64,000 nt of DNA from Cryptomeria japonica (taxonomy: Eukaryota; Streptophyta; Pinopsida; Cupressales; Cupressaceae). The stretch covers positions 307,275,950-307,339,949 of the forward strand of contig NC_081408.1 in assembly GCF_030272615.1 (NCBI RefSeq). Reading direction: 5' to 3'. The notes below the pieces were generated by a model. The model ran no database searches and was not told the DNA's origin. It saw nothing but the letters and a program-made list of their open reading frames with translations. How positions within the stretch are numbered: position 1 is the stretch's first letter; the number at the start of each line of letters is the position of its first letter. A program made the translations under genes and the position numbers. Positions 1 to 12,030 of the stretch are shown one piece after another.

Positions 1-51
1 CCTAAAAGATATTTTGTAGAGTCATCGAATTGATGCTTTCACCGAACTTGA

Positions 52-1890
52 TCAGTGAGTAGAAGATAGGGGTAGGACCCCTAGCTTACTTCTGAGATGC
101 TCAAAAGTGTCCCTTGGCAGTGGCTTGGTGAAGATATATGCTATTTGTTCCTTTGTGCTAACATACCCCAACACCACTTTCTTCTCTTGAGCTTCTTCTC
201 TAAGATAATGATATTTGATAGAGATGTGCTTTGTCTTAGAGTGCATAACAAGATTCTTTGAAATGTTAATGGCACTAGTATTGTCACAGAATATAGTTAC
301 TGGCTTAGTAACTTTCTCATTTATACCTTCCAACAGTTGTTTGATCCATGCTATGTTGGTACAATTCAATGCTGCAACAACATATTCAGCTTCTGTTGTT
401 GACTGTGAAACACATCCTTGTTTCTTGCTAAGTCAACTCACTAGTCTTTCTCCTAAAAAGAAAGCTCCTCCACTTGTGCTTTTCCTGTCATCAATGTTAC
501 CTGCTCAATCAGCATCAGTATAAACTTTTAAATCAAAGTCATTTCCTTTTTGATTTACTAAGCCATAATCCTCAGTGCCTTTCAAGTATCTAAAAATTCT
601 CTTGATTGTTGTCATGTGTGTTTCCTTAGGATCTGCAGAGATTCTTGCAACTATACCTACTACATGTGCTATGTCTGGCCTGCTGTGAACAACATATTGC
701 AACTTTCCAATCATGGATTGGTAAAGTGTCTCATCAATAGATGCAGATTCATCATTCTTTGATAGTTTACAGTTGGTAGTCATAGGAGTACTTACTAGTT
801 TTGAATCCTCCATTCCAAATTTCTTCAAAATATCCTTTATGTACTTGGATTGAGTAATGAAAATCTCATCTTTCATTTGCAGTATCTGTAAACCTATAAA
901 ATATTTTATCTCACCGATTAATGACATCTCAAATTCTTTGCTCATTTCATTTCCAAAGTTCTTGCATAGATGGTCATTTCCACAAAAGATAATATCATCA
1001 ACAAATATGGCTGAGATCAGTATTCCATTTTCATCATTCTTCATGTACATATTTTTGTTTTCATTTGTCCTTATAAAACCAATCTTGATCAAATAAGAGT
1101 GCAATCTCTCATACCATTCTCTAGGTGCTTGTTTCAAACCATATAAAGCTTTGTTTAATTTACATACCTGATCTTTATTCTTGTCTTCAACAAATCCTTC
1201 AGGTTGTTCAATAAAAACTTTTTCTTCTAATATACCATTCAGAAATGCAGATTTGACATCCATTTGATATACCTTGAAATTCTTGTAAGCAGCATATGCC
1301 AACAATGTTCTTACTCCTTCAAGTCTAGCCATAGGTGCAAAAGTTTCACCATAATCAATTCCTTCTTCTTGAGCATAACCTTTGCAAACTAGTCTTGCTT
1401 TATTTCGAATAACCTCACCTTTTTCATTCAGCTTGTTTATGAAAATCCACTTTGTACAGATTACATTTTTGTCCTTCGGTCTTGGGACTAGTGTCCATGT
1501 GTCATTCTTTTTGATTTGATCAATCTCTTCTGTCATAGTATTTATCCAATCTTCACTATTAAATGCCTCTTTCACTATTCTCAGTTCAAATTCAGATATC
1601 AGACATGTGTTCTGTCTCAGTTTGTTCCTTGTCATCACTGGATCATCCTTATCTCCTATAATCTGACTTGATGCATGATGTCTTCTGACATACTTGGCTA
1701 ATACAGGCTCGGTAGGCTCTGTATGATCTTCTTCATCACTCGGTAACTGAATATTTTCTTCATTTCCTTCTGCAGTTTTCTTGGTAGGACTTGTCGGTTG
1801 AACATAGACAAATTTATCATAATCTTCTGGTTTCTTGGAATTTCCTTCATCATTTCTTTCTGCGAATTCATCAATTTTCACATTTGCACT
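52..1890 (-). pseudogene. Reverse transcriptase and RNase H of element A
   Basis: The reverse transcriptase starts near WTLVPRPKDKN and carries ARLVCKGYAQEEGIDY, the YQMDVKSAFLNG motif, LYGLKQAPREWYERL and the catalytic FVDD in IFVDDIIFCGND. RNase H follows, with KVYTDAD, STTEAEY, the FCDN motif and the usual end HSKTKHISIKYHYLRE and FTKPLP. Two in-frame TGA codons (507-505 and 435-433) lie where the family has tryptophan, consistent with G-to-A change. The 3' part beyond 52 is outside coding; the 3' LTR lies off the window. Confidence 0.92.
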
Positions 1891-2901
1891 TTCTACTATT
1901 TTGTTAGATGATTTGATTAGACATTTAAATGCTTTACTTCTAGAAGAATAACCAAGAAATGTTCGTTCTTCACTTCTCTGATCAAACTTGCCATATCTAT
2001 CATCTTTGTGTACATAGTATCTACTTCCAAAGATTTTGAAATAACTTACATTAGGTTTCTTGTCATACCAGATTTCATATGGTGTCTTCAAAGTTCCTCT
2101 CTTCAGTTGTACTCGGTTTAGGGTGTAAACTGCTGTGCTTATTGCTTCTCTCCAAAATGTTTGTGGTACTTTCTTTTCAATCACCAGGGTTCTGGCACAA
2201 TCCACAATAGATTTGTTTCTTCTCTGAGCTATCCCAATTTGTTGTGGAGTTCTCGGTGCAGAGACTTGTCTTTTTATACCATGATCATTGCAAAATAAGT
2301 TGAACTCATCAGATGTGAACTCTCCTCCTCTATCTGATCTAAGACATTTCAGTTGTCTTCCTGTTTCATTTTCAACTCTTGCCTTGTACCATTTAAACAT
2401 TTGAAAAGCTTATGATTTTTCTTTTAAAAACATAACTGACATCATCCTTGAGTAATCATCCACAAATAATATAAAATATTTATCACCATAATAACTTTGA
2501 ACTTTCATAGGACCACAAAGATCAGTGTGCACAAGATCTAAACTTCCCTTGGAAGTGTAAGACTTACTTGTAAAGCTTGATCTTGTCATTTTACCCATCT
2601 GGCATCCTCGGCATATAGCATTCTCAGGTTTCTCAAGACTCGGTAGACCTCTTACTCGGTGCTTCTTACTTATTTTGATCAGATTATCAAAATTTACATG
2701 ACAAAACCTTATATGCCATAACCAGGTATCATCTATCTTTGCATACAGACATTTATTCCAAGTTGAGTCAAGGTGTAATGTGATACCTTTTGTTTGTGTC
2801 CCGGTAGTAGCTAACTTTCCATGCTTGTCATGAACTTTGACAATTCCTTTCTGAAATTCTATTCGGTATCCTGTATTGTTTAGCTGTGCTACACTCAACA
2901 A
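1890..2901 (-). pseudogene. Integrase of copia element A
   Basis: Integrase inserts the cDNA into chromosomes. The HHCC zinc region is visible (WHIRFCHVNF then CRGCQMGK), the first catalytic aspartate lies in LVHTDLCGP and the second carboxylate region in FVDDYSRMM. A stop (TAA at 2412-2410) separates it from the downstream reading frame, which begins with the core end RSDRGGEFT. The catalytic glutamate is replaced: the segment reads TPQQIGIAQRRN where the family has an E before the RRN/RKN. So this copy would be catalytically dead even without the stop. Confidence 0.9.
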
Positions 2902-2936
2902 ATTATATTCAAACCTTCAACCTAATAAACATCATT

Positions 2937-3344
2937 TCACTTTGCATTGTCAAGAAGTTTTATGTATCCTTTACCTTTTACCAGACATGGGGCATCATTA
3001 CCAAATCTTACATAGCCTCCATCATAGTCTTCTAACATAACAAACTTATGTTTATCACCTGTCATGTGATGTGAGCATCCACTATCTATGATCCAAGAAT
3101 CATTAGTATTTATGTGAGATATTAGGGCTTTTTCTTCATACCTTTCTTCATTTGATCCATCTTTGATAGCCACATAAACTACTTCCTTTGTATCAGTTTG
3201 ATCTGATTTATCATCATTGGATTCTTCATCAGCTATTAAGCATGACTTTCTATCTCTTCTTCTGAAGTATCGGTGTCCTCTGTAATGATTATCTTTGTGT
3301 CTATCATCTCGGTAATCTCTCTTTTCAGTAGAATCTTTGTTAGT
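2937..3344 (-). pseudogene. Aspartic protease region of element A
   Basis: The protease cleaves the gag-pol polyprotein. The active-site region reads WIIDSGCSHHMTGD, so the DSG triad is intact. Upstream is a charged linker that continues the frame from the gag knuckle; downstream the frame is broken by stops in the region 2902-2937 and a one-base shift before the integrase. The stops TGA and TAG there are each one C-to-T or G-to-A change from a sense codon. Confidence 0.85.
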
Positions 3345-4689
3345 TTAGTTAGAAGCCATATGTCCTATCTTATCACACTTGAAACATTTCAAAGGTAGTT
3401 TTCCTTTATACTTACCTTTGCCTCTCGGTAACCTTCTGGCTAAAAGTGCTTCAAACCCTTCTTGCTTTTTGATTTCCTCATACAGTTTGTGTACTTCCTC
3501 CATGTTCTTGTGAAATCTTTCACTTGCTCCACTGTGATCCCCTTTAGTGTACTTACTCATTCTATCATTGTAATCATCAGATTCACCAATATGAAAAGAA
3601 CTAAATGCAGATTCAACTTTATTTACCGATGACCCATTGTTATCAAAGTTACTTAACTCAAATGCATGTAGCTTACCAATAGTAGCATCTAAAGAAACTG
3701 GCATATTGGGTACAAACCTCAATTCATTGATTGCAGAGACTCGAATTGCATAAGCTGGTAGAAGGGTTCTTAACAACTTACTTGTTATATCCTTTTCTTC
3801 AATAGTTCCTGTAGGATTTTGCCAAGATCAAGGGCACAATGAAAAGCATAAAAAGAGACAATAGAATGACAAGAACAAACTATATTCTCATCAATATGCA
3901 AATGATCAATTGGATTAACCAATACAATGAATATAGGCCTGCTTATATAGGCAAGGCCATATGGATGTACGAGCACACAATTATGACATGTGGCTCAATG
4001 AGAAACAAGGGTAGGTAAGAAATACTAGGGGTAGGTAGGAGAAATAATATAATATTCCACAAGAGGTGGATGACCCACCGAATGTGGAGTGTAACAGCAA
4101 AATAGGACCACAAAAGGTGGAATTTCTCCTACAAGCTCTATCCCTATGTGCACACTTCCCTAAGTGTCTCAAATCCAAACTACGAAGAGATGCATTATCC
4201 TAAGTTAACTTAAGTAAAGTGTAATAATATCCACAACGAATATTTATTTACACCAACAGTTCCACCTGCTCCTTTGATTTGATTGACAATATCCTTTAGT
4301 CTTGTACTGTACTGGGTTATGTTCTCACCTTCATTCATCCTCATAGATTCAAGTTGTCCTCTTAGAATATCCACTTTTTCTCTTTGAACATGTTCATCTC
4401 CACCATACAGAGATATGAGCTTGTCCCACATTGCCTTTGCATCATTGCAACCCTCTAGATCATTAAACTCTGAATCGGTCAATGCAGATGTTATTTCAAT
4501 CATTGCTTGAATATGTTCTTGCTTTGCCTTTATCTCTTCCATTGTCAATGGATAGGTGCTCGGTGTGATGAAATCATTCTCCATATAATATACAACATAT
4601 TCTCCAACTCCTGATAGGTGTAGCTTCATCCTTTTCTGCCATGTAGAGAAACTTGACTTGTTCAGCTTCGGTGCATCCCTCTGATACAT
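3345..4689 (-). pseudogene. gag: gag of copia element A, split by a solo LTR
   Basis: The capsid precursor packages element RNA. The N-terminal part (4689-4259) has the copia gag features KLNKSSFSTWQKRMKLHL and the YGGDEHVQ segment; the C-terminal part (3805-3345) has a RTLLPAYAIRVSAI segment and ends in a CCHC knuckle beginning CFKCDKIGHM at about 3390-3350. The last knuckle cysteine is missing, replaced by a stop. The two parts are the same reading frame once the 449 bp solo LTR and one copy of its 5 bp target duplication are removed. Start chosen at the methionine at 4689, about 50 bases downstream of the primer binding site. Confidence 0.85.
3810..4258 (-). repeat. Solo LTR inside gag of element A
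   Basis: 449 bp beginning TGTTGGTG and ending CCTACA on the minus strand, flanked by a perfect 5 bp target duplication (GTTCC on the plus strand at 3805-3809 and 4259-4263). A TATATAAG box lies at 3942-3949. It contains no coding sequence and is unrelated in sequence to the LTR of A, so it is a different family. Removing it restores the gag frame exactly. Confidence 0.92.
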
Positions 4690-4740
4690 CTTTGGATCTT
4701 TACCTCAAGTGCCTTTAAAATTTTTCTCTCGGAGTCCAAA

Positions 4741-4752
4741 GCTCTGATACCA
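4741..4752 (-). other. Primer binding site of element A
   Basis: Read on the minus strand this is TGGTATCAGAGC, complementary to the 3' end of initiator tRNA-Met, as in most plant copia elements. It lies two bases inside the LTR end and upstream of gag. Confidence 0.9.
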
Positions 4753-4754
4753 AT

Positions 4755-6221
4755 TGATATTTCTAATACTTAATGTTAAGTATAGATGCCAAGCTAATAA
4801 GATGAGAGGGGGGGTGAATCATACAAACTTAATCTTTCATAAAAACATCAGATTCAACCTCGGTAACATATACTTCAGTAATATAACCAAAACTGCTAAA
4901 CATGCAAACTCAAAAGCATATAAACATCATAATCCTCATAACACCAGATTTAACGTGGAAACCCAAATAGGGAAAACCATTGTGGGATTTCAGACCCACT
5001 AAGAAATATACTCTTCTAGAGTATGCTCGGTTAAAAGCAAATGCTGTTAAAGATTACAAACACATTGCTAGATGTGACCCGGTTAAGGGATTTCCCTCAG
5101 ATCTGTTAGGATATTCACCTTGTTAGAAGTGACCTTGTTAAAGGATTTCAAACACTAAATTAGAATGTCACCTTGCTAGAGGGTTTTACAAATAAGACTG
5201 TTAAGTCCACTCGGTTAAGAGATTTTCTGTCACTTTACAAAATAACAGTAATAAAAATCTATCTGCAACTTCACATCTAAAATGCTAAAGCAGATTCTTA
5301 TTTGCTCAATACAATATAGACATAGAACTAATCTTGTCCATCTGCTGGGCTCTATACTCTGTTATTCAAATAGGTCTTCAAGCTTCTGTGCTCGGTAATC
5401 ACTATGTAGCATCCCTATGTATACACTTGCCCGCATACATTGTTTATCAACAATTCCTTATTTATAAACAATTCACCAACTGCTTAATCTCCTTGATCAC
5501 ATTTCCCATGATCAATCATAGCCATCAGATCTTCAAACTTTGACTAGGTTCAATTTATCCTTCGATTTGAAAACATTTTACCCCGCCTTGGAACTTGCAT
5601 ACATTTCTTGGAACTTGTGCTAGGGTATTGCAGTTCAATCTGAGCTATAGATCTTCCTGCCGATTTTCCTTTGCCATATATTCTTTAACAACATTCATGG
5701 CATACCAATCATTTAATCATAGCCAGCTCATCAGCTTCCTTCATTAAATAATACTTTTATTCATTCAATGCATTCTGTTATTACTCAGTTGCAACTTGGT
5801 AAATACTAAACTTCACTCGGTAGACATTCCGCCTTCATTAACCGATAGCGATAACCTTAGGGTTTACTGACTAGGTTCTTTGCTCGGTAACATAGTGTAG
5901 TATTAACCTTACAATCAATAACATATGTATGATATCAAAACAATCTAAACATCATGATCTCATCATTGTCTAACTCGGTAATAGTTGCCCATTGAATAAT
6001 TTATTTCTCCTCTTATTCATCATATTCTTTCTGTGTCTTTTACCGACATCTTTATACTCATCAAATCATACTTCTCAAGATATGGCAACATCATACTGAA
6101 TTAGAAAATCAATTTCTTGACATCAATGACAAAATAATAATATTAAGACAGTAAACATCCTTAATCAGTTATATCCATAGTCATCAACAACCTTCTCAAT
6201 ATCCTTATTGAAATGCCAACA
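4755..6221 (-). repeat. 5' LTR of copia element A
   Basis: About 1,467 bp, beginning TGTTGGCA and ending TATCA when read on the minus strand, directly followed by the primer binding site. It aligns along its whole length with the solo copy at 26999-28493, which fixes both ends. It contains two boxes shared with the other copia LTRs in this window: a G-run followed by TGAATC (4804-4820) and a TAACGTGGAAACCC block (4951-4964). Just outside its outer end (6222-6256) lies a short stretch beginning TGTTAGCATT on the minus strand that resembles a second LTR start, so the outer border is certain to within a few tens of bases only. Confidence 0.85.
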
Positions 6222-6754
6222 ATCTCTCCTTGTCTATTATAATGCCAAATGCTAACATCCTGTGCATACCCTTTGTAGACTAACCTCGCCTTGTTTCTAA
6301 CAATTCTTCCTTCTTCATCCAAGTTATTCCTAAAGACCCATTTTGTTTCAATTACATTCTTATCTTTCGGTCTAGGAACAAGTGACCATGTCTGATTCTT
6401 CTCTATTTGATCTAATTCTTCATTCATTGCATTAATCCAATCATCATATTTTAGTGCTTCCTTTATTGTTTTAGGTTCTATTGTAGATATCAAGCAAGAG
6501 TTTTCTCTTATTTCCGTCCTTGTTTGCACACCAACATTCTTATCACCAATTATCTGCTCTTGTGAATTGTTTAATCTGACATACCTAGGCAATACTGGTA
6601 TTGGTTATGCATCTTTTGCTTCTTGTTCTTCATTTTCTTCATTGTTGTCATCACTTACCGGTTGAGCACCTAATTCTCCATTTGTCGGTTCTTCATTGTT
6701 CTATGCTTCCGGTTCCATAATCACAAGTTTCTCATCATCTTTTTCAGGCTCACA
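6222..6754 (-). pseudogene. Start of reverse transcriptase of element B
   Basis: An acidic linker with two in-frame stops leads into the conserved LPRYVRLNN, TWSLVPRPKDKNVIETKW and ARLVYKGYAQ. Copia similarity ends at about 6258 and the LTR of element A starts at 6221. The remaining reverse transcriptase and RNase H of B would lie beyond element A, left of the window. Confidence 0.85.
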
Positions 6755-8190
6755 TCTGTTAGTGTAGACGTATAAAAATGACCACTTTCCTAAATGAATA
6801 TTTAATGTTCATATCATTCTCATTCCTCTATTTCATTAAATTCAGTTTAATTAAATCACCCACAGTCATCTATTTGATTAAATAAGTTATTTAATTTATT
6901 TTAATTAAATTCACCTAGACCTTTCATATCATTTAATTGAATAAATCACTTTATTTAATTAAATCCCCTTTCTACTCTTTTTAATTAAATTTACATTTAA
7001 TTAAATGGTTCACTTCAAATAAATAAATCTAATTTATTTAAATCCTCCACTTGCATCTATTTTGTTGAAAAAAAGCAATTTATTTTAAATAAAATAACCC
7101 TCCACCCACTTGCATTCTCCTACATCTCCCACTTGCCTCCCTAAACCCCCTTCTAGATTCTTCTAATCACTTCTAATTTAGCCCAATCCATCTCCTAAAC
7201 ATTGTCACATCCCTAAACAAAGGGAAGTCACTTCTCAAACCCTTAAAGTCTTCAAATAACCATTAAAGGCTTTATATCCTCAACAACTTAACCATTTAAG
7301 TCTCTTACATAACCATTAATGGTTAACTCAACCTTCTTACATGGTTGGAGACTTTTTGCCTAACTCAATCCTCATCTAACCCTAGGGTCTCATCAAGCAT
7401 TCATTGCTTTGACCATGGTTATTCCTTTAACCCTTGCACAAGAGTTTATCCTTTGGGTAAAAGCTTTATCCAATGAGTTTTCTTAACCTAACCTTAACCT
7501 TTACCTTCTTAAGGTAACCATGAGGTTTTCTCAAGCATTTAATGCTTCTTGCATCTCCTCTCAAGCAATCTCTTGTTGACAATCGTCACCATTTCATTGG
7601 TGAGAATTGAGTGCATGGATTGATAACTTTCAATCCTAGCCCTTGATAAGATCATCCAATCTTGACCATCCATTGCCCTATTTTTCCTATAAATAGAGCC
7701 CTAATTCTCTCATTCTAGGGATCCAAGTCTTTAGCATCACACTTATACTCATTTTATCAAGCATTTCAATCCCTCTTTGAATAAAAATAATCTAATAAGA
7801 ATTTTAGAAGTATTTCTCTTTATCATAATAATCATATTAAGCTAGTATATCATGTTAGGATACTTCTTTTACTAATCTTTTCATCTTATCATCATATACA
7901 TACTAGTTTAATTCATTTTTGTTAATATCATGCATATTTAGGATTGCTTTCATGTTAGATTGATCAAAACATCCCTCATTCTCATGATTGTCATCCCTAA
8001 GTCACTTTGCTCAGTGATCTGAGAGAAAAGGCATTGGCTTAAGGGGTCTTGTGAGATAGAGAACAATGGAACATCCCTTAGGAAGTTGAACTATTCCATA
8101 CAGCTCCATAACTTGCACCAAGAGTCCCATTGGTGTGTGTACTAGCCATGATTTCGTAATTTTCATTTCATCGAGCCACTTTTCCCGCAT
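6755..8190 (+). repeat. LTR-like insertion (gypsy-type) within element B
   Basis: About 1.43 kb of non-coding, AT-rich DNA that interrupts the B reading frame. It opens with TGTTAGTGTAGACG (6757), contains runs of AATTAAAT in the first third, a TATAAATA box at 7688-7695 followed by a transcript-start-like region, and ends near CCCGCA (8189). The composition and the TATA placement in the second half fit a solo LTR. No clean 5 bp duplication was found; ACA occurs on both sides. The stretch 20620-21500 has the same organisation. Confidence 0.55.
7688..7695 (+). promoter_or_regulatory. TATA box of the LTR-like insertion
   Basis: TATAAATA in the context TTCCTATAAATAGAGCCC, the usual plant LTR promoter form; a near-identical context occurs at 21138-21145. 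Confidence 0.55.
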
Positions 8191-8836
8191 ACAACTAGTA
8201 CCTTCTGACTTTCCAAAGAGACCATCTACCTTCACTTTAGCACTTTCAATAATCTTCTTAGTTTTCTTATTGTAACATTTATATTCCTCACTTCTAGTAG
8301 AGTAACCAAGAAAGATTCCCTCATCAGATTTTGCATCAAATTTCTCAATGTGATTATCTGTCTTAATAAAACATTGACTCCCAAATTTTTTGAAATAACT
8401 TACACAAGGAGTTTTTCCATACCATATCTCACAGGGTGTTTTGTTGTTTCCTCTTTTTACTAGTACCTGGTTTAAAGTGTATACAATAGTGTTGACTGCT
8501 TCTCTCCAAAACATTTTAGGTACATTACCCTATAATAGCATGGTTCTAGTAGCTTCAACTATTGTTCTGTTTATCCTTTTTTCTATGCTATTCTGTTGTG
8601 GTGTCCTCAGAGCTGACATTTGTCTCTTGATACCCTGTTAATCACAATACAACAAATTTATCATATGTGAATTCTCCTCCCCAGTCTGATCTTAAACACT
8701 TCAAGTTCTTACAAGTTTCATTCTCAACCAAAGCTTTAAATGATTTAAATTTACTAAATGCTTTTGATTTCTCCTTCAAAAATGTCACCCACATCATTTT
8801 AGAATAGTCATTGGCAAGGAAAACTTTAAGAAACCC
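8191..8836 (-). pseudogene. Integrase core of element B, both ends cut
   Basis: The segment begins at NDYSKMMWVTFLKEKS and includes RSDWGGEFT, then PKMFWREAVNT, VSYFKKFGS and FLGYSTRSEEYKCY, all integrase core and C-terminal landmarks. Several stops are present between 8520 and 8700. Its 5' side abuts the hAT-type unit and its 3' side stops at GTSC (8191), where the LTR-like insertion begins. The reading frame resumes on the other side at 6754 with EPEKDDE. Confidence 0.85.
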
Positions 8837-8873
8837 CCCCCCTTGGACAAGGTGTAAAAACCTGGCGAAAGTT

Positions 8874-9234
8874 GTATAATTCCGAGGAAAATTTTAATTT
8901 TACTGGCAAATTTTTGTAGTTTATGGAGAAAAATAATAATCTCCATTAGCGAATTAGCCGTGATTGCTCAAAGTTTGTGAAAAATCTTGGCAAATTGTAA
9001 TGTTTTTAAAACCCAAAAAATATTTGCATGGGTGAATTGTAATGTTTTCAAAACCAGAAAAATATTTGCATTGGCAATTTCAACCTATTTTCAAACCATT
9101 AAAAAAAATATTGGCGATTTCAACCTATTTTCAAACCATAAAAATAAAATATTGGCAATTTCAAGCTATTTTGAAACCATAAAAAAAAATATTGGCGATT
9201 TCAATATATTAACTTTAAGTCATTAAAACACATG
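8874..9234. repeat. About 41 bp tandem repeat at left end of the hAT-type unit
   Basis: Units begin GGCRAWTT at 8989, 9030 (GGTGAATT), 9073, 9113, 9154 and 9194, so spacing is 41, 43, 40, 41 and 40. The unit consensus is GGCRATTTCAACCTATTTTC followed by AAACCATAAAAAATATT. Two more diverged starts lie at 8874 and 8905. A GGCGAAT motif with similar spacing recurs at the right end of the unit. Confidence 0.85.
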
Positions 9235-9239
9235 ACACA

Positions 9240-9930
9240 CAGTCGTCAACTCTCTGCCTGGAAGACTGCTCATTAGGGCATCTCACAACCTAGCAACAAG
9301 CCCTTACGACTCTCTCTATCTCTAAATCACAAGATGAAAATGCTAAGCCTTCGTAACCTCGAGATCTAGCGACTGAGGGAAATTGAATTGCCACTCACCA
9401 ATTCTTGACCACAAAATGTTAAGTCCTCATCATCGCAGCGACTTGGAGATAGTGGTAACTTTAACCCTTGTCGCATACTCACCAACATAAAACTGTTTAT
9501 CTCTTAACTGCTAGCACTTCACTCACAAGCTTGCGGCTTGATCAAGTCTTCAGACATTTAACTTCGCGAGCTGGCGATAACCATTAAACCTAACCACAGA
9601 CTGTCTAGTCGCTAGCTCGTGACCTAAAAATGCTAACATTAAACAAACATGAGAGCTAGCGACAACTGTATGAAATGAGTTACTCGCTAACTCTTGTGGC
9701 TATAATGTATGACATCAGACCAACTTGAGACCTCGCGACCAAAGCAATTTCACTAACAATCTCCAGCTCGGTAGCATAAAATGCTAACACCCAAAAAGTT
9801 AGAGATGTCGCGATGTAAACCCAAACCAACTTGTCGCCAGCTTGCGGCTTGATCACATCTTCAAACATTTTACCTCGCGAGTTGGTGATAACCATAAAAC
9901 TTAACCACAAACTATCTGGTCAGTAGCTCA
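9240..9930. repeat. GCGA palindrome array 1, about 42 bp spacing
   Basis: Core motifs such as CGCGAGCTGGCGATAACC and its near reverse complement GTCGCTAGCTCGTGACC alternate. Approximate centres are near 9570, 9612, 9657, 9690, 9733, 9770, 9808, 9838, 9880 and 9922, so spacing is mostly 37-45 with shorter steps near 30. The motifs are CpG-rich in an otherwise AT-rich surrounding. The segment 9675-9835 is repeated in direct orientation at 14190-14345. Confidence 0.75.
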
Positions 9931-12030
9931 CAACCTAAAATTTTTAAGGCTTGGATGCTGACTCATTCCTGAGGGACTACTTTGAAGGTTTCTCGTGAGT
10001 TGAGGTTGATTAGACAAGCGAGGACGATAGTTTCAGAGGCATAAAAGGGTTGGATAGCTTCTGAGTTAGAGATGGGAGATCACAGATTTCTCTAAGAAAT
10101 AAGAGCTCAAGTTGCTTGTTGTCAGGGATTCTAAAGCAGGATTTGTCCAATCAAGGAGGAATAAAATCAAAACAAAATCGTTCACAATAGATGAGCCTTA
10201 GCAGGATGTAGTGGATTTGATAGGCATGACTTCTAGAGTCTACAGTCATGTTGAAAAACACCAAAATTATGATTTTTCACGTGAATGAGCATCACCAAAT
10301 GAAGTGGGAAAATGTTATAAATACAATGGAGTGGTGACTTAATTGGTAGAAGAGAAAAGAAACCTTTTTCATTTTATAAGAGTGGTTTTTTCCTCAAAAA
10401 GGAAGATGATGTTTGAGCAGGATCGTGCATGGAGTTGTTGTGTGCTTTGTGATACCGGATGAGTGTTTTTTTGTTTTCTTTTGTGTGAGTTTGTTTATTG
10501 TCAGAGGGGTTGTGAAAGTGAGAAGGATTTCCAGAGGGGGTGTGAAAGCCTTTTCTTGTCAAGAAAGGCCAAGCATGGCGCATCCTCTACTTCTACTCTG
10601 CCATAGGATGGCAAGGGGTTTGAAGAAGGAGCCTACAGAGGAATGAAAGAAGGATTTGATTGGGTGGGGAGTGGCAACCAATCATCTTTGTGACGACATG
10701 GAAGCTACGACCCCTCCCCAACATATTACATTTACCCTAAAGCTCCTGTTTCCACTTTCCCTGATCGTGGGCATGAAGGCTCGAGCTCCTCTTTCCATTT
10801 TCTTTGTTCCTGGGCATGAAGGCTTCCTCCTCTATTCGGAAATGATCTGTTGGATAGAACGTAACATCTCACATTCCATCCGAAGGCATAAGGGTGATAA
10901 TGTCATGGATCAAGGAATTTTGCAAATTGTATAGTCATTGGGGTTCCTTTTCTGGTTCCAGTAGTGATTCTAGACTCTAGGTGAAGGGAGCAAGTTGTAT
11001 ACTGTATAGTCATTTACAGAGCAAATGAAAAGCATTTAGTTTCAATCTTTGTACAGGTTCTTGAAGGAGTTATATATAAATTTATTTTGTGTATAATTCT
11101 ATCTCTTTCAAATGATCAGAATCATGAGTTTTAACTTTTTTCATTTGTTGCATTGTTATGGTGTATGTAATTTTTCATTTAATGCTTCCTATTATGCCCA
11201 AGAATGCAAAATTTTTGTTAGTCTGGAATCATATTAAGGATTCACCTCATTGTAATTGGTGGTCAGATTATAGTTATAGAACACCTCCATATATATTACA
11301 TAAACATCCATAGCATATAAAATCATAAGAGTATTAAAAATGAAAGTATCAAACAACACAATAGATATGAATACAACATAATTAGTAAAACATGCATGCA
11401 ACTCAATTAAAGGGAATATCTTTTGAGGATCCAATTCCATGATAGATGTTATAGAAAAATCACAATTTCATAATCAAAGGCAAACAAGAAAACATATTCA
11501 CCCACAATGAATCAACTATTATAATTGGAAGGTCACTTCACCAAGTCAACATCAAGACAACAAACCAATGCCTTATCCTAGGGTGTAGAGTCACTTATAA
11601 TTCAAAGACAACCTAATAATAAACTTCAATAAGATTCATTTGCAGATAAATAGGAATGAAATTATGAATAATGCCATTACATACACAACCCAAATTCATA
11701 TGTAAACTGAAAGACCCTTGACCATTCAATCCATAGTGAAAACATAAATTCAACACAAAGACAATTATGTGAAGATCTCAAACTACAAATGGTATTGATA
11801 TTATATTCATAATGAATCATGATATTAGAAAGTAAATTCACAATGCGATTTATCTATGCACTTATCAAATTCTTGAACAATTGAGCTATCATAACTATAT
11901 AAGAGTTTTCAACATCAATAAAAGTGGCCAACTGGCCATCCCTCTCTACTGATCAAAAAGAAAAAGTGGTCATCCCTCTCAAATTAATCTTGGAATCCTT
12001 TTATAAGATGAGGATTCAACAAACTTAGAA
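9931..12030. other. Non-repetitive interior of the hAT-type unit, no gene recognised
   Basis: No reading frame here resembles a known family. A TATAAATAC at about 10316-10324 followed by T-rich and G-rich stretches could be a promoter remnant, but the frames downstream (10413-10934) have no recognisable product and no compositional support. 11000-12000 is AT-rich and featureless. Confidence 0.5.

Larger units (their letters stand above)
1..6221 (-). mobile_element. Ty1/copia LTR retrotransposon A, left end outside window
   Basis: On the minus strand the order is LTR (6221-4755), primer binding site, gag, protease, integrase, reverse transcriptase and RNase H, which is the Ty1/copia order. 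The second LTR must lie left of position 1. The reading frames are largely continuous but carry nonsense codons and one frameshift, so the copy is dead. It sits inside the reverse transcriptase of the older copia element B: B coding resumes at 6222. A is in turn interrupted by a solo LTR at 3810-4258. A second copy of its LTR stands alone at 26999-28493. Confidence 0.9.

Noticed and set aside
6161-6221. C-terminal residues of the frame at 6592-6161
   Set aside because: They are translated from the LTR of element A, not from element B.
6752-8193. 5 bp target duplication for the LTR-like insertion in element B
   Set aside because: Only ACA is shared at the junctions. The insertion is supported by frame continuity but its mechanism is left open.
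10413-10934. Two plus-strand frames of 77 and 92 codons downstream of a TATA-like box
   Set aside because: No recognisable domain, no conserved composition and low complexity at the start; not enough to call a gene.
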